DNA of 43,515 bases from Pseudomonadota bacterium (GTDB taxonomy: Bacteria; Bdellovibrionota; Bdellovibrionia; Bdellovibrionales; JACTMU01), in assembly GCA_014584465.1 (NCBI GenBank), contig JACTMU010000032.1, positions 1-43,515 of the forward strand, in the 5' to 3' direction. Under the pieces are notes generated by a model that was not told the DNA's origin, ran no database searches, and saw nothing but the letters and a program-made list of their open reading frames with translations. Positions 31,568 to 40,264 of this stretch are shown here, one piece after another (position 1 is the stretch's first letter; the number at the start of each line of letters is the position of its first letter). Both the position numbers and the translations under genes were made by a program.

Positions 31568-32884
31568 ATGAGACGAAGAGAATTTCAAATTGGATTGGGT
31601 GTCTTGGCGGTTGTCTTTATCGTAATGGGGATCCTTGGTTTTCGTTCATCCTTCCCTACTCTTTCTAAATTGGAGCGACCAAATGCACTCTCAGTTCGTC
31701 AAGTCCACCGAACTTTGAGCTCAATTCAAAAGATGGTGGGCAAGATGGTTTTGCCCGAGGCCAAAGCCGCCTCCTCAGTCGCCGACAATTTTGGAAATAT
31801 GGTGCGGATGTTCTATTTTATGGTTGCAGGATACCCAGGCGTCACCGAAACGGCCACAGAACTGGTCGTCACAGATGGAACAACCTATCAGACCCTAAAC
31901 AATTGTACCGATGCCACCTTGGCAACATGTGATGGACCGCCGCCAGCAGGTCTTCTTTCCCTCTACAATCAGTTCATTCTAGGATATCAGGACTCTTCAT
32001 GGAATGGGGTCGCTGGGATCCTTCAATCCAATGGGATTGCCACCTGCTCCGACCTACCATCTTCAGGTGACCTCAGCCCACCGGCAACCCTATTGGGTGA
32101 TGGACAAACTCTGACGGTCACCGCTGCAACTCCTTCAATTGTGATTCCCACAGGACATACAGGTGCCGATGGTACGACAACCTATGAGAAGCGGTTGGAG
32201 ATCACCTTCAGTACAAATCCCACAACCACGATGAAGTTTCTTGTTGAGATCAACTGCCCCACGGCAGCTCAGATGGCGGCAGGAACGATTCAGCTCTACA
32301 CCGCCATCAATTTTCCAGAGGGTGAGACGGATGTTCGGATCATCGAGTTCTACGCTGACAAACTGGATCTCGACAATCAGAAGTATGATTTTTATATGGA
32401 TTATCAGAGTGCAACGGCACCTCAGAATCTTGGATTTCAGATGGGCATCAATCAAACGTCAGGTGCGATCAATTTTGATATGGTCATGGCTAATTACGAG
32501 AATTCAAGTTACAACGGAATGCGGTTTAATGTCGTCGGTAATGTGGTCGATGATGACTACTCCTTGGCATTTCAGATGATCTCAGGTGCATCGCTCAGTG
32601 ATGTGGCTTCGGGAACGGGAGCAACATCCACTAGTGTGACTCGAACCTATGCAGGCGGCGCACTTCAGGATGGTGACATTCTCACTTTTTGTCTTGAGGG
32701 CGATGGCACTGGGACCTACGCAGGGCCGGATGACTCCCTCTTGGGATCAGCCACCTCGTGCACGGGCCAATCCGTCACCGAGAACACGGAAGTTCCTGCC
32801 ATTGATCCCAATGGATCGTGGACGATTGAGTGGATTGCAAAGTCCACGGGGCTTGACTCCACCATTTGGAGCGGGGCCTTTTAG
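31568..32884 (+). CDS. Exported/anchored hypothetical protein, 3' end replaced by element
   Basis: 438 residues as read. The N-terminal RRREFQIGLGVLAVVFIVMG is an uncleaved-looking signal anchor or signal peptide. The rest is Thr/Ser/Gly-rich beta-type sequence with paired cysteines (NNCTDATLATCDG, IATCSDLP, TFCLEGDG, SATSCTGQ), suggesting a surface or periplasmic protein. No family is recognised. ATG 31568 follows an AGGGAG site. The stop TAG at 32882-32884 lies in the core of a half palindromic element that begins at 32881, so the natural C-terminus has been cut off. The same style of sequence is seen in the truncated minus-strand remnant at 16568, but homology is not demonstrated. Confidence 0.6.
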   Translation: MRRREFQIGLGVLAVVFIVMGILGFRSSFPTLSKLERPNALSVRQVHRTLSSIQKMVGKMVLPEAKAASSVADNFGNMVRMFYFMVAGYPGVTETATELVVTDGTTYQTLNNCTDATLATCDGPPPAGLLSLYNQFILGYQDSSWNGVAGILQSNGIATCSDLPSSGDLSPPATLLGDGQTLTVTAATPSIVIPTGHTGADGTTTYEKRLEITFSTNPTTTMKFLVEINCPTAAQMAAGTIQLYTAINFPEGETDVRIIEFYADKLDLDNQKYDFYMDYQSATAPQNLGFQMGINQTSGAINFDMVMANYENSSYNGMRFNVVGNVVDDDYSLAFQMISGASLSDVASGTGATSTSVTRTYAGGALQDGDILTFCLEGDGTGTYAGPDDSLLGSATSCTGQSVTENTEVPAIDPNGSWTIEWIAKSTGLDSTIWSGAF

Positions 32885-32975
32885 CGCCTCTGGCTAGGCC
32901 TTCGTCGGCCCGCCTCGGTATAAGGAAAACTTATAGAAATCGGCAAAAATGGAATTACCGGACAGCCCCTATCTA
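32881..32975. mobile_element. Half palindromic element (core plus A arm)
   Basis: From 32881 the sequence matches the core (TTAGCGCCTCTGGCTAGG...), the inner hairpin and the A right arm, ending GGAATTACCGGACAGCCCC at 32969. It is followed by TATCTA (32970-32975). The left arm is missing, and the junction lies within the preceding gene. It supplies stop codons to both flanking genes. Confidence 0.8.
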
Positions 32976-33247
32976 AGAAGCGTTTTTTTGAGGTAATTTC
33001 GATCGAGGTTCAATAGCGATTGCATAGCCCTCTTCTTGGGGACAGCGTAGATTTCAATGATCCTTCGGAGGTGTTGGATAGAGGGAGTGGCGACACCTCG
33101 TTCCCAGTTCGAGATAATTTGTGGACTCTCGTAACCCAGCTGTTGTCGCACCTGCTCCTGAGTAAGGCCCGCCGACTTTCGCCATTGGCGAAGTAGAGTG
33201 CCTAGAGATTTTTGATGGTGTCGCAAAGCTGCTTTGATCAGGATCAT
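32969..33247 (-). CDS. XRE-family helix-turn-helix regulator
   Basis: 92 residues. The helix-turn-helix is clear: GTLLRQWRKSAGLTQEQVRQ, then LGYESPQIISNWERGVATPS, typical Cro/CI (XRE) type. The ATG overlaps the stop of the upstream gene by four bases (ATGA), so the two are coupled. The TAG stop is formed where TATCTA meets the G-run of the half element, so its C-terminus may have been altered. It probably regulates its own operon; two AT-rich palindromes lie before the first gene. A toxin-antitoxin or regulatory role is possible. Confidence 0.8.
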   Translation of the reverse strand: MILIKAALRHHQKSLGTLLRQWRKSAGLTQEQVRQQLGYESPQIISNWERGVATPSIQHLRRIIEIYAVPKKRAMQSLLNLDRNYLKKTLLR

Positions 33248-33753
33248 TCACATTCTCTTTTTGAATTGGCTGGGAGATCAGGGTCTTCGGTTTCCGCAAA
33301 GAGAGCGATCAACTGTGAGCGGGCCTGTTGATCCAAGAGACGCCAAATGAGTGCAAGAGTCAAAAGATGGGATTCTTTGAGACGCATGAAATAGCGTTCA
33401 AGATGTGCGTGGCAAAGATCCTCTTTCTGTTCAGGGGTGTAGTCGTTGTGATCGGGCAGGCGAATTCGAAGGCGGTTGCTCGCAAAGGCAACTTGCACCG
33501 AGGGCTGTGAGAGCTGGGGGTCCCACACCAAATCGATCTCTTCGAGTAAGAAAAGGGATCTTGGATCGGTCGCCGATGGATCGTTTCCTGCGGGGAAGTG
33601 CTTTCGTATGTGGTTGGAGAAGTACTCGAAACTTCCAAAGAGTGTCCCGAGACTCGAGAAAGTTTCGTCAAACCAATTTTCATTGATCAGTACCAACTCC
33701 TCTTCATGGTCTCTGTGGACCCTCTTTTTGCGTTTTTGCTTCTTCTTAGGCAT
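33244..33753 (-). CDS. Hypothetical protein in operon with XRE regulator
   Basis: 169 residues, unrecognised. A very basic N-terminus (KKKQKRKKRVHRDH) is followed by an acidic, mostly helical body (NENWFDETFSSLGTLFGSFE and HLERYFMRLKESHLLTLALI). There is no signal peptide or membrane helix, so it is cytosolic and might bind nucleic acid through its Lys/Arg tail. It is the first gene of a two-gene unit with the XRE regulator. The promoter region (33754-33850) has two similar AT-rich palindromes. Confidence 0.65.
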   Translation of the reverse strand: MPKKKQKRKKRVHRDHEEELVLINENWFDETFSSLGTLFGSFEYFSNHIRKHFPAGNDPSATDPRSLFLLEEIDLVWDPQLSQPSVQVAFASNRLRIRLPDHNDYTPEQKEDLCHAHLERYFMRLKESHLLTLALIWRLLDQQARSQLIALFAETEDPDLPANSKRECE

Positions 33754-33779
33754 CGGAATTCTTATCTTAAAGTTGAGTC

Positions 33780-33828
33780 AACATAAAATATTTATACAAA
33801 AACAATACAGACATAAATTATTTATGTC
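33780..33828. promoter_or_regulatory. Pair of AT-rich palindromic operator candidates
   Basis: GACATAAATTATTTATGTC (33810-33828) has 9-bp perfect arms around a single T. A second, weaker copy (ACATAAAATATTTATAC, 33781-33797) lies about 29 bp away, centre to centre. They sit 30-75 bp before the minus-strand XRE operon and 100-150 bp before the plus-strand gene at 33928, a suitable place for binding by the XRE protein. Confidence 0.5.
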
Positions 33829-33927
33829 AATCAAAGCGAACGTTTTTTAAAGGTTTAGACAAACCAAACGGGACGCGCTATATCACAGTCGTCTGTTTCC
33901 AACTGGAAATGGGAGAGCTTTGAGAAT

Positions 33928-34581
33928 GTGAGGCTGTGCATTGATTTCATGCGCGGCAAAGAGGGCGGGATTGAGTTGATGGCACGGCGAGCGAAGGAAA
34001 GCAGGGAGCGAAGGCCGCATGTCGCGATGTTTCGACAGGTGCTCCAAGAATTGGTGAGAGGTAAGTTGGAGGGAGTCGGACGAGAGGCCGTTTACCTGGG
34101 GACCTCAATCCAGAAGAGTGCACTTGACGCTATGGTATATCGTGGCGAAGGGGGACTCGACGCATGGGTCGAACTTTGCCTCTTTCTCTTTGGGATTGAA
34201 CAAGAGGGTCTTCCTCGTTTTGTGGAGCAGTTTCGCCAATTTTTTTTGAGCAACGTCCAAATGTCTCATGGCGAAAAATTGTGGACTCAAACGGGGGTCA
34301 GGCTTTCCGAAGATAAACGTCACTTTTGGTCTGGAATCGTAAACTTCGTGGAAGAGGTACGGCCACCCTTTCAGATCAAACAGATGGAGGCCAAGGGTAG
34401 CCCAATGCGAACTGGAGGAACAGGTGATGATCGCTTGTCCCACGTTCCTTCAGACATCATCGAGTCCTTGGAAGGAGGCGATCATGATTGGGAATTTCTT
34501 CGTTCGGCCATGGGGCTTCCTCGCGAAGGTAAGAAAAGCTTGAAGAAGGGCTTGAATAAGAGAAGGGTCACCCGACGCTGA
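33928..34581 (+). CDS. Hypothetical cytosolic protein
   Basis: 217 residues, no recognised family. It is basic and helical in the first part (MARRAKESRERRPHVAMFRQ), has a hydrophobic middle (WVELCLFLFGIEQEG) and a Lys/Arg-rich end (KKSLKKGLNKRRVTRR). The start is uncertain: GTG 33928, ATG 33952 or ATG 33979. The last coincides with the start of the basic helix. It is divergent from the XRE operon, and its stop codon abuts that of the next, convergent gene (TGA|TCA). It may be a DNA-associated protein, but this is only from composition. Confidence 0.55.
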   Translation: MRLCIDFMRGKEGGIELMARRAKESRERRPHVAMFRQVLQELVRGKLEGVGREAVYLGTSIQKSALDAMVYRGEGGLDAWVELCLFLFGIEQEGLPRFVEQFRQFFLSNVQMSHGEKLWTQTGVRLSEDKRHFWSGIVNFVEEVRPPFQIKQMEAKGSPMRTGGTGDDRLSHVPSDIIESLEGGDHDWEFLRSAMGLPREGKKSLKKGLNKRRVTRR

Positions 34582-34905
34582 TCACTGGTTTTGCAGTTTT
34601 AGACCTGATCCGGGTTTCAGATCTGGGTCGAAATTGCAATAGATACGACGCAGAATGGTGACCATCCTAAGGAGAGATTCGCTAGGTGAGCTGTCAATGG
34701 AGTTCAAAAGATCCAGTTGCTGCCTTGGAGAGAGATCCAAGAAGATTCTAATCTGGATAAGTTCTTGTTCGATTTGGTCGAGTTCTTGACTGCATTCCAT
34801 CGATTTTGAATGTTGCAGGGTCTGTTCCAACGTAAGTTGAAGTGAAATGAGTTTTCGCTCCAAGTCATTATAGGCGATGATCCAACGGTCTCTTTGGTCG
34901 TTCAT
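34582..34905 (-). CDS. Hypothetical helical protein
   Basis: 107 residues from ATG 34905: MNDQRDRWIIAYNDLERKLI, then helical Glu/Gln/Leu-rich sequence (CSQELDQIEQELIQIRIFLD), then a C-terminal RRIYCNFDPDLKP. A longer frame to 35100 adds a Pro/Ser-rich stretch that looks non-coding. The composition suggests a small coiled-coil cytosolic protein. It is divergent from the AddB-like gene and convergent with the gene at 33928, with stop codons touching. Confidence 0.5.
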   Translation of the reverse strand: MNDQRDRWIIAYNDLERKLISLQLTLEQTLQHSKSMECSQELDQIEQELIQIRIFLDLSPRQQLDLLNSIDSSPSESLLRMVTILRRIYCNFDPDLKPGSGLKLQNQ

Positions 34906-35069
34906 TGCAATTGATTTGCGCTGCAAACAGGGTCCAGTGGTGCCTCTCAATGAAAGGCCCATTGGACTAGGGAATGGGCGAAATTCGAAAGGGTGAGATA
35001 GGGGTTGAGTACTTTGGGGGAACTCGATAGATCTTGAGGATCTCAATGGAGATAGAGGGAAGGTAGGAT

Positions 35070-37829
35070 TTGCTTCATTTGATATCGATGTCCAAGCCAA
35101 CGGATCGATGGTTGGCGATGGACGAGGTTGATCCCAAGCGGTTTCTTTGGGTTGTCTCAGATCTTAATTCAAAGGTCGAACTTCAAGAGTGCCTATCGTC
35201 TCAACTTTCGGATCAGAGTGGTGAGAGGGTCCTGCGAGCCGGTGAGCTTTGGCAAGAACTGCTTCGAAGGTGCGATCCCAGTCTACGAATGGTGTCCAAT
35301 GACTTGGCCCTTGTGCTGATTCGACGAGAGCTTCAACGACTCTCCGATCCTGTCGTGAAGACGAAGGGGGCTTCGGCGATGGTGTTGAAATGTCTCGAGC
35401 AGCTCATGCCGCTTTTAACCCATCCGGAACGAGACGGAATCATCTCTGAGTGGTTTCAAAATCACCCGCAAGGATCTCAGAGGTGGCGAACCTGGTATGA
35501 GATTTCATTAAAGGTTTGGGAGCGATTCCAAGAAGAAAGGGTGATGCTCTCCTCTTGGGTCAAAGGCTATCTGATCAACGAATTGGGCTACGAATCCCTC
35601 ATGGAACGACAGTTTCTCTTTGATCTTGGCGGGGAACTTTTTGCGACCGAAGCCGAACTGATTTGGAATCTCTCCAGACAGCATGAAGTTTTGGTTCTAC
35701 GGCCTAACCTGACCACCTCTTCACTCTCGAAATATGATCTGCTTCTCTCAAAAGGAACTGTGGAACAACGAGATTTAGCATCAGGGCACCGTTCGCAATT
35801 GCCAGGGATGGGCGAAGGTGGAAGAAATTTCCTCAAGTTTACGACCATGCTTGCGGAGGTCAAAAATGCCATGGGACAAATACGAAGATGGCTGGACTCC
35901 GGAGTTCAACTCAATCAGGTGGCAGTTGCGATTCCCGATATGGATCGATACATGGTTGTACTTGAAAGTTATGCCACAATCGAAGAGATCCCTCTAAAAC
36001 TACCACTGACCGTCCGACTTCACAGCTATCGTGATGTTCAAGACTGGGTTTCGCGTTTAAGGATGGAGGTGGGTGATTTCAGTTACTACGACCTCGAAAC
36101 CCATCTCTACAGTCCCTCTGCAAAGATGGGATTGGAGTTTGGAAAATTTCAACGATCTTACCAAACACTCATCGATGAAAGGGATCTCCATCGTCGCGGT
36201 GACTTAAAGAATTTTTCATTTTGTGCCAATCGCCCCGAGGGAAGCGTTCGATGGGAAGAGTTTTTGCATTGGGCAATGCGGTTTTGCCCAAGCTCGCTCG
36301 ACTCTTCTTTTCTTTTGGAGATCGAACTTGAGGGTGCCCAGGAGCTTTTGACGATTTCTGAGTGGGTGGCCTATTTCGAATCGGTTTTGGCACGCACTGA
36401 AGTTGAGGTCGCAGGCCCAGATCGGACCGGTTTGAAGTGTGTGAGATTAGAATCAGCTCAATATCTGAAGGGTGTGACTCATTTGTTGATTTTAGGGCTT
36501 TGCGAATCACAACTGAGTGAGAAGAAGAGCTACCTTCTGACCCGAGGAGAGGTTGAAAACCTTGCGCGGGAGACGGGGTTTGAACTTGAATTTTCAGAGC
36601 GAAAACGCCTGGAGTGGGAGATGAAGTGGCTCCTTCAAAGCCCCTTTTGTGAGGTTGTTTTAAGCTACCCGATGACCGACTTTGATGGGCGGGCCGAGGC
36701 GCCCTCTCTCTATTGGCTTCAAGGATCAACAAAGCAATCAGGGCTCTCCGAGATCTCTCTTCCTATGAAGAGTCGATGGGATATGATTGGAGAGGGGACT
36801 CGGGAGGAGATCATTCTTGAGTCTCATTTGACCGGAGTTCAGGAGTATCGCTCAAGATTTTTGAATCGGTTGATGGAAGATTTGGGCGAGAAGGAGTTTG
36901 AGCCCTTTGGCCAAGGGAGGTGCTGGCCTCTTTCGGCTTCGTCCCTTGAGAAGTATGCACAGTGTCCCTTCATCTTTGCATGTGAGAAGTTGTTTCGCTT
37001 TTCTGATGATCCGACCTTTGATCTGGATGTCGATCCGTTGAGAAAGGGACAGTTCATGCATGCGCTTTTTGAACGGTTGGCGGTGGAGCCACTTCCCTTT
37101 CATTGGTTGACTCCAGATACAGTGGATGTCCAATCTTTGGAGAAGATGGTTGAGGATGTTCGAGAAGCTCAACGCTTGATCTTTGTGGATGATCGAAGCT
37201 GGAAATCATTTAAAAACGGAATGGTCAAGTTGTCGATCGAGTTTCTTCGTTTTGAAAGGGAGTGGAGAGAGATTCATCCTCGGACACGCACTCTTCATCG
37301 TGAGTTGTCCATTGAAGGATTTGTGGATCGAAATACGGGGAAGTTTGTGAAGGAAGAGATCAAGGAGGGATTTCCCTTTCGAGGTTTTATCGACCGAGTT
37401 GATTGGGATGGGGAGAATCGATTTGTGATTCTCGATTATAAGTCATCCAAACATGGATTGCGTCAATGGGGCTCTTGGCTAGACCAAGATGAACTTCAGT
37501 TGTCCTGTTACATCGAGGCGGTGAGGGCGGGACTTACCTCGATTGAAAATCCCCAGGTGGTTGGAGCTTTCTACTACATACTCAAAGAGCGCGATCGAGA
37601 GATAGGCTTAAAGGTTACCGATCAAGGAGAGACTCTTTTTTCCTGTATTGGAAATCGTCGTAAGAATGGACTTGATTCAGACCAGGCCGACGATTTGCTT
37701 CGTGCAGCTCGAGAGCGGCGTCGAGAATTGGTGCATCATATTTTTGAGGGGGATTTTCGACCCGTACCGAAGGACATAAAGTCCTGTTTGACCTGCCAAT
37801 GGAGTTCATTGTGTCGCACGAACTGGTAA
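35070..37829 (+). CDS. AddB-like PD-(D/E)XK nuclease subunit
   Basis: 919 residues. The N-terminal helicase-like region (RFLWVVSDLNSKVELQECLS) has no Walker A, as in inactive AddB/RexB helicase folds. Near residue 629 YAQCPFIFACEK begins the nuclease block. The active site reads GFIDRVDWDGENRFVILDYK followed by SSK (about 775-792), the PD-(D/E)XK pattern of RecB-family nucleases. The protein ends SCLTCQWSSLCR; with the upstream Cys these form the 4Fe-4S staple known from AddB. It should degrade DNA ends and prepare them for recombination together with the next gene. TTG 35070 has GAGGGAAGG six bases upstream; ATG 35091 is an alternative. It overlaps the next gene by 31 bases. Confidence 0.82.
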   Translation: MLHLISMSKPTDRWLAMDEVDPKRFLWVVSDLNSKVELQECLSSQLSDQSGERVLRAGELWQELLRRCDPSLRMVSNDLALVLIRRELQRLSDPVVKTKGASAMVLKCLEQLMPLLTHPERDGIISEWFQNHPQGSQRWRTWYEISLKVWERFQEERVMLSSWVKGYLINELGYESLMERQFLFDLGGELFATEAELIWNLSRQHEVLVLRPNLTTSSLSKYDLLLSKGTVEQRDLASGHRSQLPGMGEGGRNFLKFTTMLAEVKNAMGQIRRWLDSGVQLNQVAVAIPDMDRYMVVLESYATIEEIPLKLPLTVRLHSYRDVQDWVSRLRMEVGDFSYYDLETHLYSPSAKMGLEFGKFQRSYQTLIDERDLHRRGDLKNFSFCANRPEGSVRWEEFLHWAMRFCPSSLDSSFLLEIELEGAQELLTISEWVAYFESVLARTEVEVAGPDRTGLKCVRLESAQYLKGVTHLLILGLCESQLSEKKSYLLTRGEVENLARETGFELEFSERKRLEWEMKWLLQSPFCEVVLSYPMTDFDGRAEAPSLYWLQGSTKQSGLSEISLPMKSRWDMIGEGTREEIILESHLTGVQEYRSRFLNRLMEDLGEKEFEPFGQGRCWPLSASSLEKYAQCPFIFACEKLFRFSDDPTFDLDVDPLRKGQFMHALFERLAVEPLPFHWLTPDTVDVQSLEKMVEDVREAQRLIFVDDRSWKSFKNGMVKLSIEFLRFEREWREIHPRTRTLHRELSIEGFVDRNTGKFVKEEIKEGFPFRGFIDRVDWDGENRFVILDYKSSKHGLRQWGSWLDQDELQLSCYIEAVRAGLTSIENPQVVGAFYYILKERDREIGLKVTDQGETLFSCIGNRRKNGLDSDQADDLLRAARERRRELVHHIFEGDFRPVPKDIKSCLTCQWSSLCRTNW

Positions 37830-40264
37830 AGTCATCTCCAACTGCGTCTGTTCAAGAAGTTGTGCGTGCCGGAGCGGGAGCTGGAAAGACGACCCAACTT
37901 GTGGGAAAAGTTCTTAAGTTCGTAGAGGGTTATCTTGAAGCCGAAGGGCGCAAGCCACGAATTGTGGTCACAACTTTTACGAGAAAGGCCACTCAGGAAC
38001 TCAAAGAGCGGCTCATGGCAGAGGCCATGAAGAGAGAAGATCCGATCTTTGTCGAATTTGTGTCGGACTCCTCTCATCTTCTCATCTCGACGATTCATGG
38101 AGTTTTGAGCCAGTATCTCTTAAGATATGGTGGACTCATGGGTCTTGATCCTCAGTACCAGACCACCTCCACTTCGGTGGTTCGAAGATGGTCGAGGCGA
38201 ATTTTGAGAGATTTGATTTTTGAGCGGGCCGAGTGGGAAGATCTCCTCTCTTATTTTTCATTTAAGAAGCTTTGCGAGATGGTTGAAAGGCTTTCTCAAA
38301 TTCGGTTGGGTGACCGGAGACTGATCCCTTTTCAAATGGAGGATTTTGAAGCGGCTTTGCGAGAACAGATTGAGGACTGGAAGGGACGCCTCTCAGATTC
38401 CGCCAGATCCATCGAAGCTCAATGCCGGGGAGATGAGAAGTGGCTTCAATTTGCACAGACACTCGTTGAGTGGTCAGAGATTCTCTCTTGGGAGTCATGG
38501 ATTTCAGCTCGCAAAGAGCTTCTCGATCGACTCGAGGGATTTCGACGGCCTACGCTCAGCAAGAAGGAGCCTCAAGTGGGGGACGAGGAGCTTTTGCAGA
38601 TCAATGAACTTCTTAAGGAGCTCAGGGATATCGATTCACTTCCATTTGATCCTGAACAGTGGGAGCTCTTTGTGCACCTTTATCGTCGCTTTGAAGATCT
38701 GACCAGCTATTTTGAGGAAGATCTTTTGAAAATGAAACTTGCCAACGGAAAGATTACATTTGAGGATCTGGAACTTCTTTCAGTGGAGTGTGTTCGGCGA
38801 CATCCGAAGAGTGCTCAAAGTTTTTCTTCGGAGTGGGACTGCTGGCTTATCGATGAGTACCAGGATACAAGCCCTCGGCAGGTTGAGCTTCTTTCTCACT
38901 TGACGAAGGGTCGTTCCGTTTACACGGTGGGTGATCCCCAGCAAAGCATCTATCTCTTTCGAGGCGCGCGCTCTGAGGTTTTTCGGGAACGTGAAGACTA
39001 TGTAAGGTCAACTCAAGGCAAACAGAGTGAGTTGAACCGAAATTTTCGGTCGACCCCTGAGCTTCTACTTTTTTTCAACGACTTTTTTTCGTCTCGGAGT
39101 TCCTCATTTCGTGCTATGGAACCTTCGTTCAAAGAGGGACAGAAGTTGAACCCTCAAAAGGTTGTGGCAACCTTTGTCCAATTGGAAAATTCTTCCAAAG
39201 AAGACGAATGGGTTACCCTCTTGAGCATTTACCAAAGAAGGATCCTTGAGGGGGTGGAACCTCACAGGGTGGCTGTACTTGCTCGGACCAATCAGGAGCT
39301 TTTGGATTTGGCTGGTTTTCTTGAACGAAGGGGAGTACCTACTCAAGTTCACTCTTCTTCAGGGTTCTATGATCGGCGTGAAGTGCAAGATGCTTTGGCT
39401 CTTTTAAGATTTTTGATCAATGTTCATGACAACATGAACCTCATTCAACTTTTGAGATCACCTTGGTTTTGTGCAGATGAGAGTCGGATTGTGGAGATCG
39501 TGCAGAGAGAGAGGCCGACCTCCTATTGGGAGGTTTTGTACAGAGAGGCACAGAGTGAAAGGTCCTCTTCTTCTGACCATCTTAGGTCGCTCCTTTCGCT
39601 TGGAAGGGCTTTAGAGAGAGTTAAAGAAGTGGGGATCGGACGCGCCTTCAAGGAGACAATGATCAACGCTGGTTTTTTTCACTTTGCCCACCAACATGAC
39701 AGCACAGGGCGCCGTGAATCCAATCTTTGGAAGTTGGTGACCAGATTGGTCTTGGCCGAACGCCAAGTTGGTTTTAACTATCTTGAGTTCATCGATGAGT
39801 CCTACCAAGCGGTGGCCTTTGGCGATGGAGAGGGGGAGGGCGATGCGGTGTCCGCTCTTGAACCAAGTCGCTTGAACCTTATGACGATCCATGGATCTAA
39901 AGGTCTTCAATTTGATCACCTCTTTTTGCTTCAGTGGGGAAAGGGGCAGCGTTCGAGAATGCCGATGTCGATGTTGGTTGATGATGAGAAGTTGCGTTGG
40001 GGGTTTGCCGTTCCGCTCGGAACCGAAGGGAAGCTCACCCATCCATTGCCAAGCTACGCCTTTTGGCGGCGTTGGATCCAGCGAGAAGAGGAGGAGCGAG
40101 AACGTCTTCTCTACGTTGCGTTGACTCGCGCTAAAGAGAGCGTAACCCTTCTTCACTCAGGATCTGTTGAGAAAAACTCTTGGCTCATTCGATCTCCGAA
40201 TTTGATCGAGGCACCTGAAGGTTGCACCCAGACCCCTTCGTATCGTTATGAGATGATCAGATGA
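37799..40264 (+). CDS. AddA-like UvrD/Rep superfamily helicase without nuclease domain
   Basis: 821 residues with all SF1 helicase motifs: Walker A VRAGAGAGKTTQLVGK (about 22-37), Ia TTFTRKATQEL, II CWLIDEYQDTSPRQVE, III YTVGDPQQSIYLFRGA, IV NRNFRSTPEL, V MTIHGSKGLQFDHLFLLQWG, VI RERLLYVALTRAKESVTLL. This is the helicase half of an AddAB-type complex that unwinds double-strand breaks. Typical AddA is ~1,200 residues and ends in its own RecB-like nuclease; here the protein stops shortly after motif VI. The only nuclease is therefore the AddB-like partner. ATG 37799 lies within the addB-like end; GTG 37811 is an alternative. The genes are co-transcribed. Confidence 0.85.
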   Translation: MEFIVSHELVKSSPTASVQEVVRAGAGAGKTTQLVGKVLKFVEGYLEAEGRKPRIVVTTFTRKATQELKERLMAEAMKREDPIFVEFVSDSSHLLISTIHGVLSQYLLRYGGLMGLDPQYQTTSTSVVRRWSRRILRDLIFERAEWEDLLSYFSFKKLCEMVERLSQIRLGDRRLIPFQMEDFEAALREQIEDWKGRLSDSARSIEAQCRGDEKWLQFAQTLVEWSEILSWESWISARKELLDRLEGFRRPTLSKKEPQVGDEELLQINELLKELRDIDSLPFDPEQWELFVHLYRRFEDLTSYFEEDLLKMKLANGKITFEDLELLSVECVRRHPKSAQSFSSEWDCWLIDEYQDTSPRQVELLSHLTKGRSVYTVGDPQQSIYLFRGARSEVFREREDYVRSTQGKQSELNRNFRSTPELLLFFNDFFSSRSSSFRAMEPSFKEGQKLNPQKVVATFVQLENSSKEDEWVTLLSIYQRRILEGVEPHRVAVLARTNQELLDLAGFLERRGVPTQVHSSSGFYDRREVQDALALLRFLINVHDNMNLIQLLRSPWFCADESRIVEIVQRERPTSYWEVLYREAQSERSSSSDHLRSLLSLGRALERVKEVGIGRAFKETMINAGFFHFAHQHDSTGRRESNLWKLVTRLVLAERQVGFNYLEFIDESYQAVAFGDGEGEGDAVSALEPSRLNLMTIHGSKGLQFDHLFLLQWGKGQRSRMPMSMLVDDEKLRWGFAVPLGTEGKLTHPLPSYAFWRRWIQREEEERERLLYVALTRAKESVTLLHSGSVEKNSWLIRSPNLIEAPEGCTQTPSYRYEMIR

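Noticed and set aside
34606-34640. Palindrome-like GATCCGGGTTTCAGATCTGGGT at the end of the gene at 34582-34905
   Set aside because: It is short and imperfect, lies within a plausible coding end, and matches the E-type arm only loosely.
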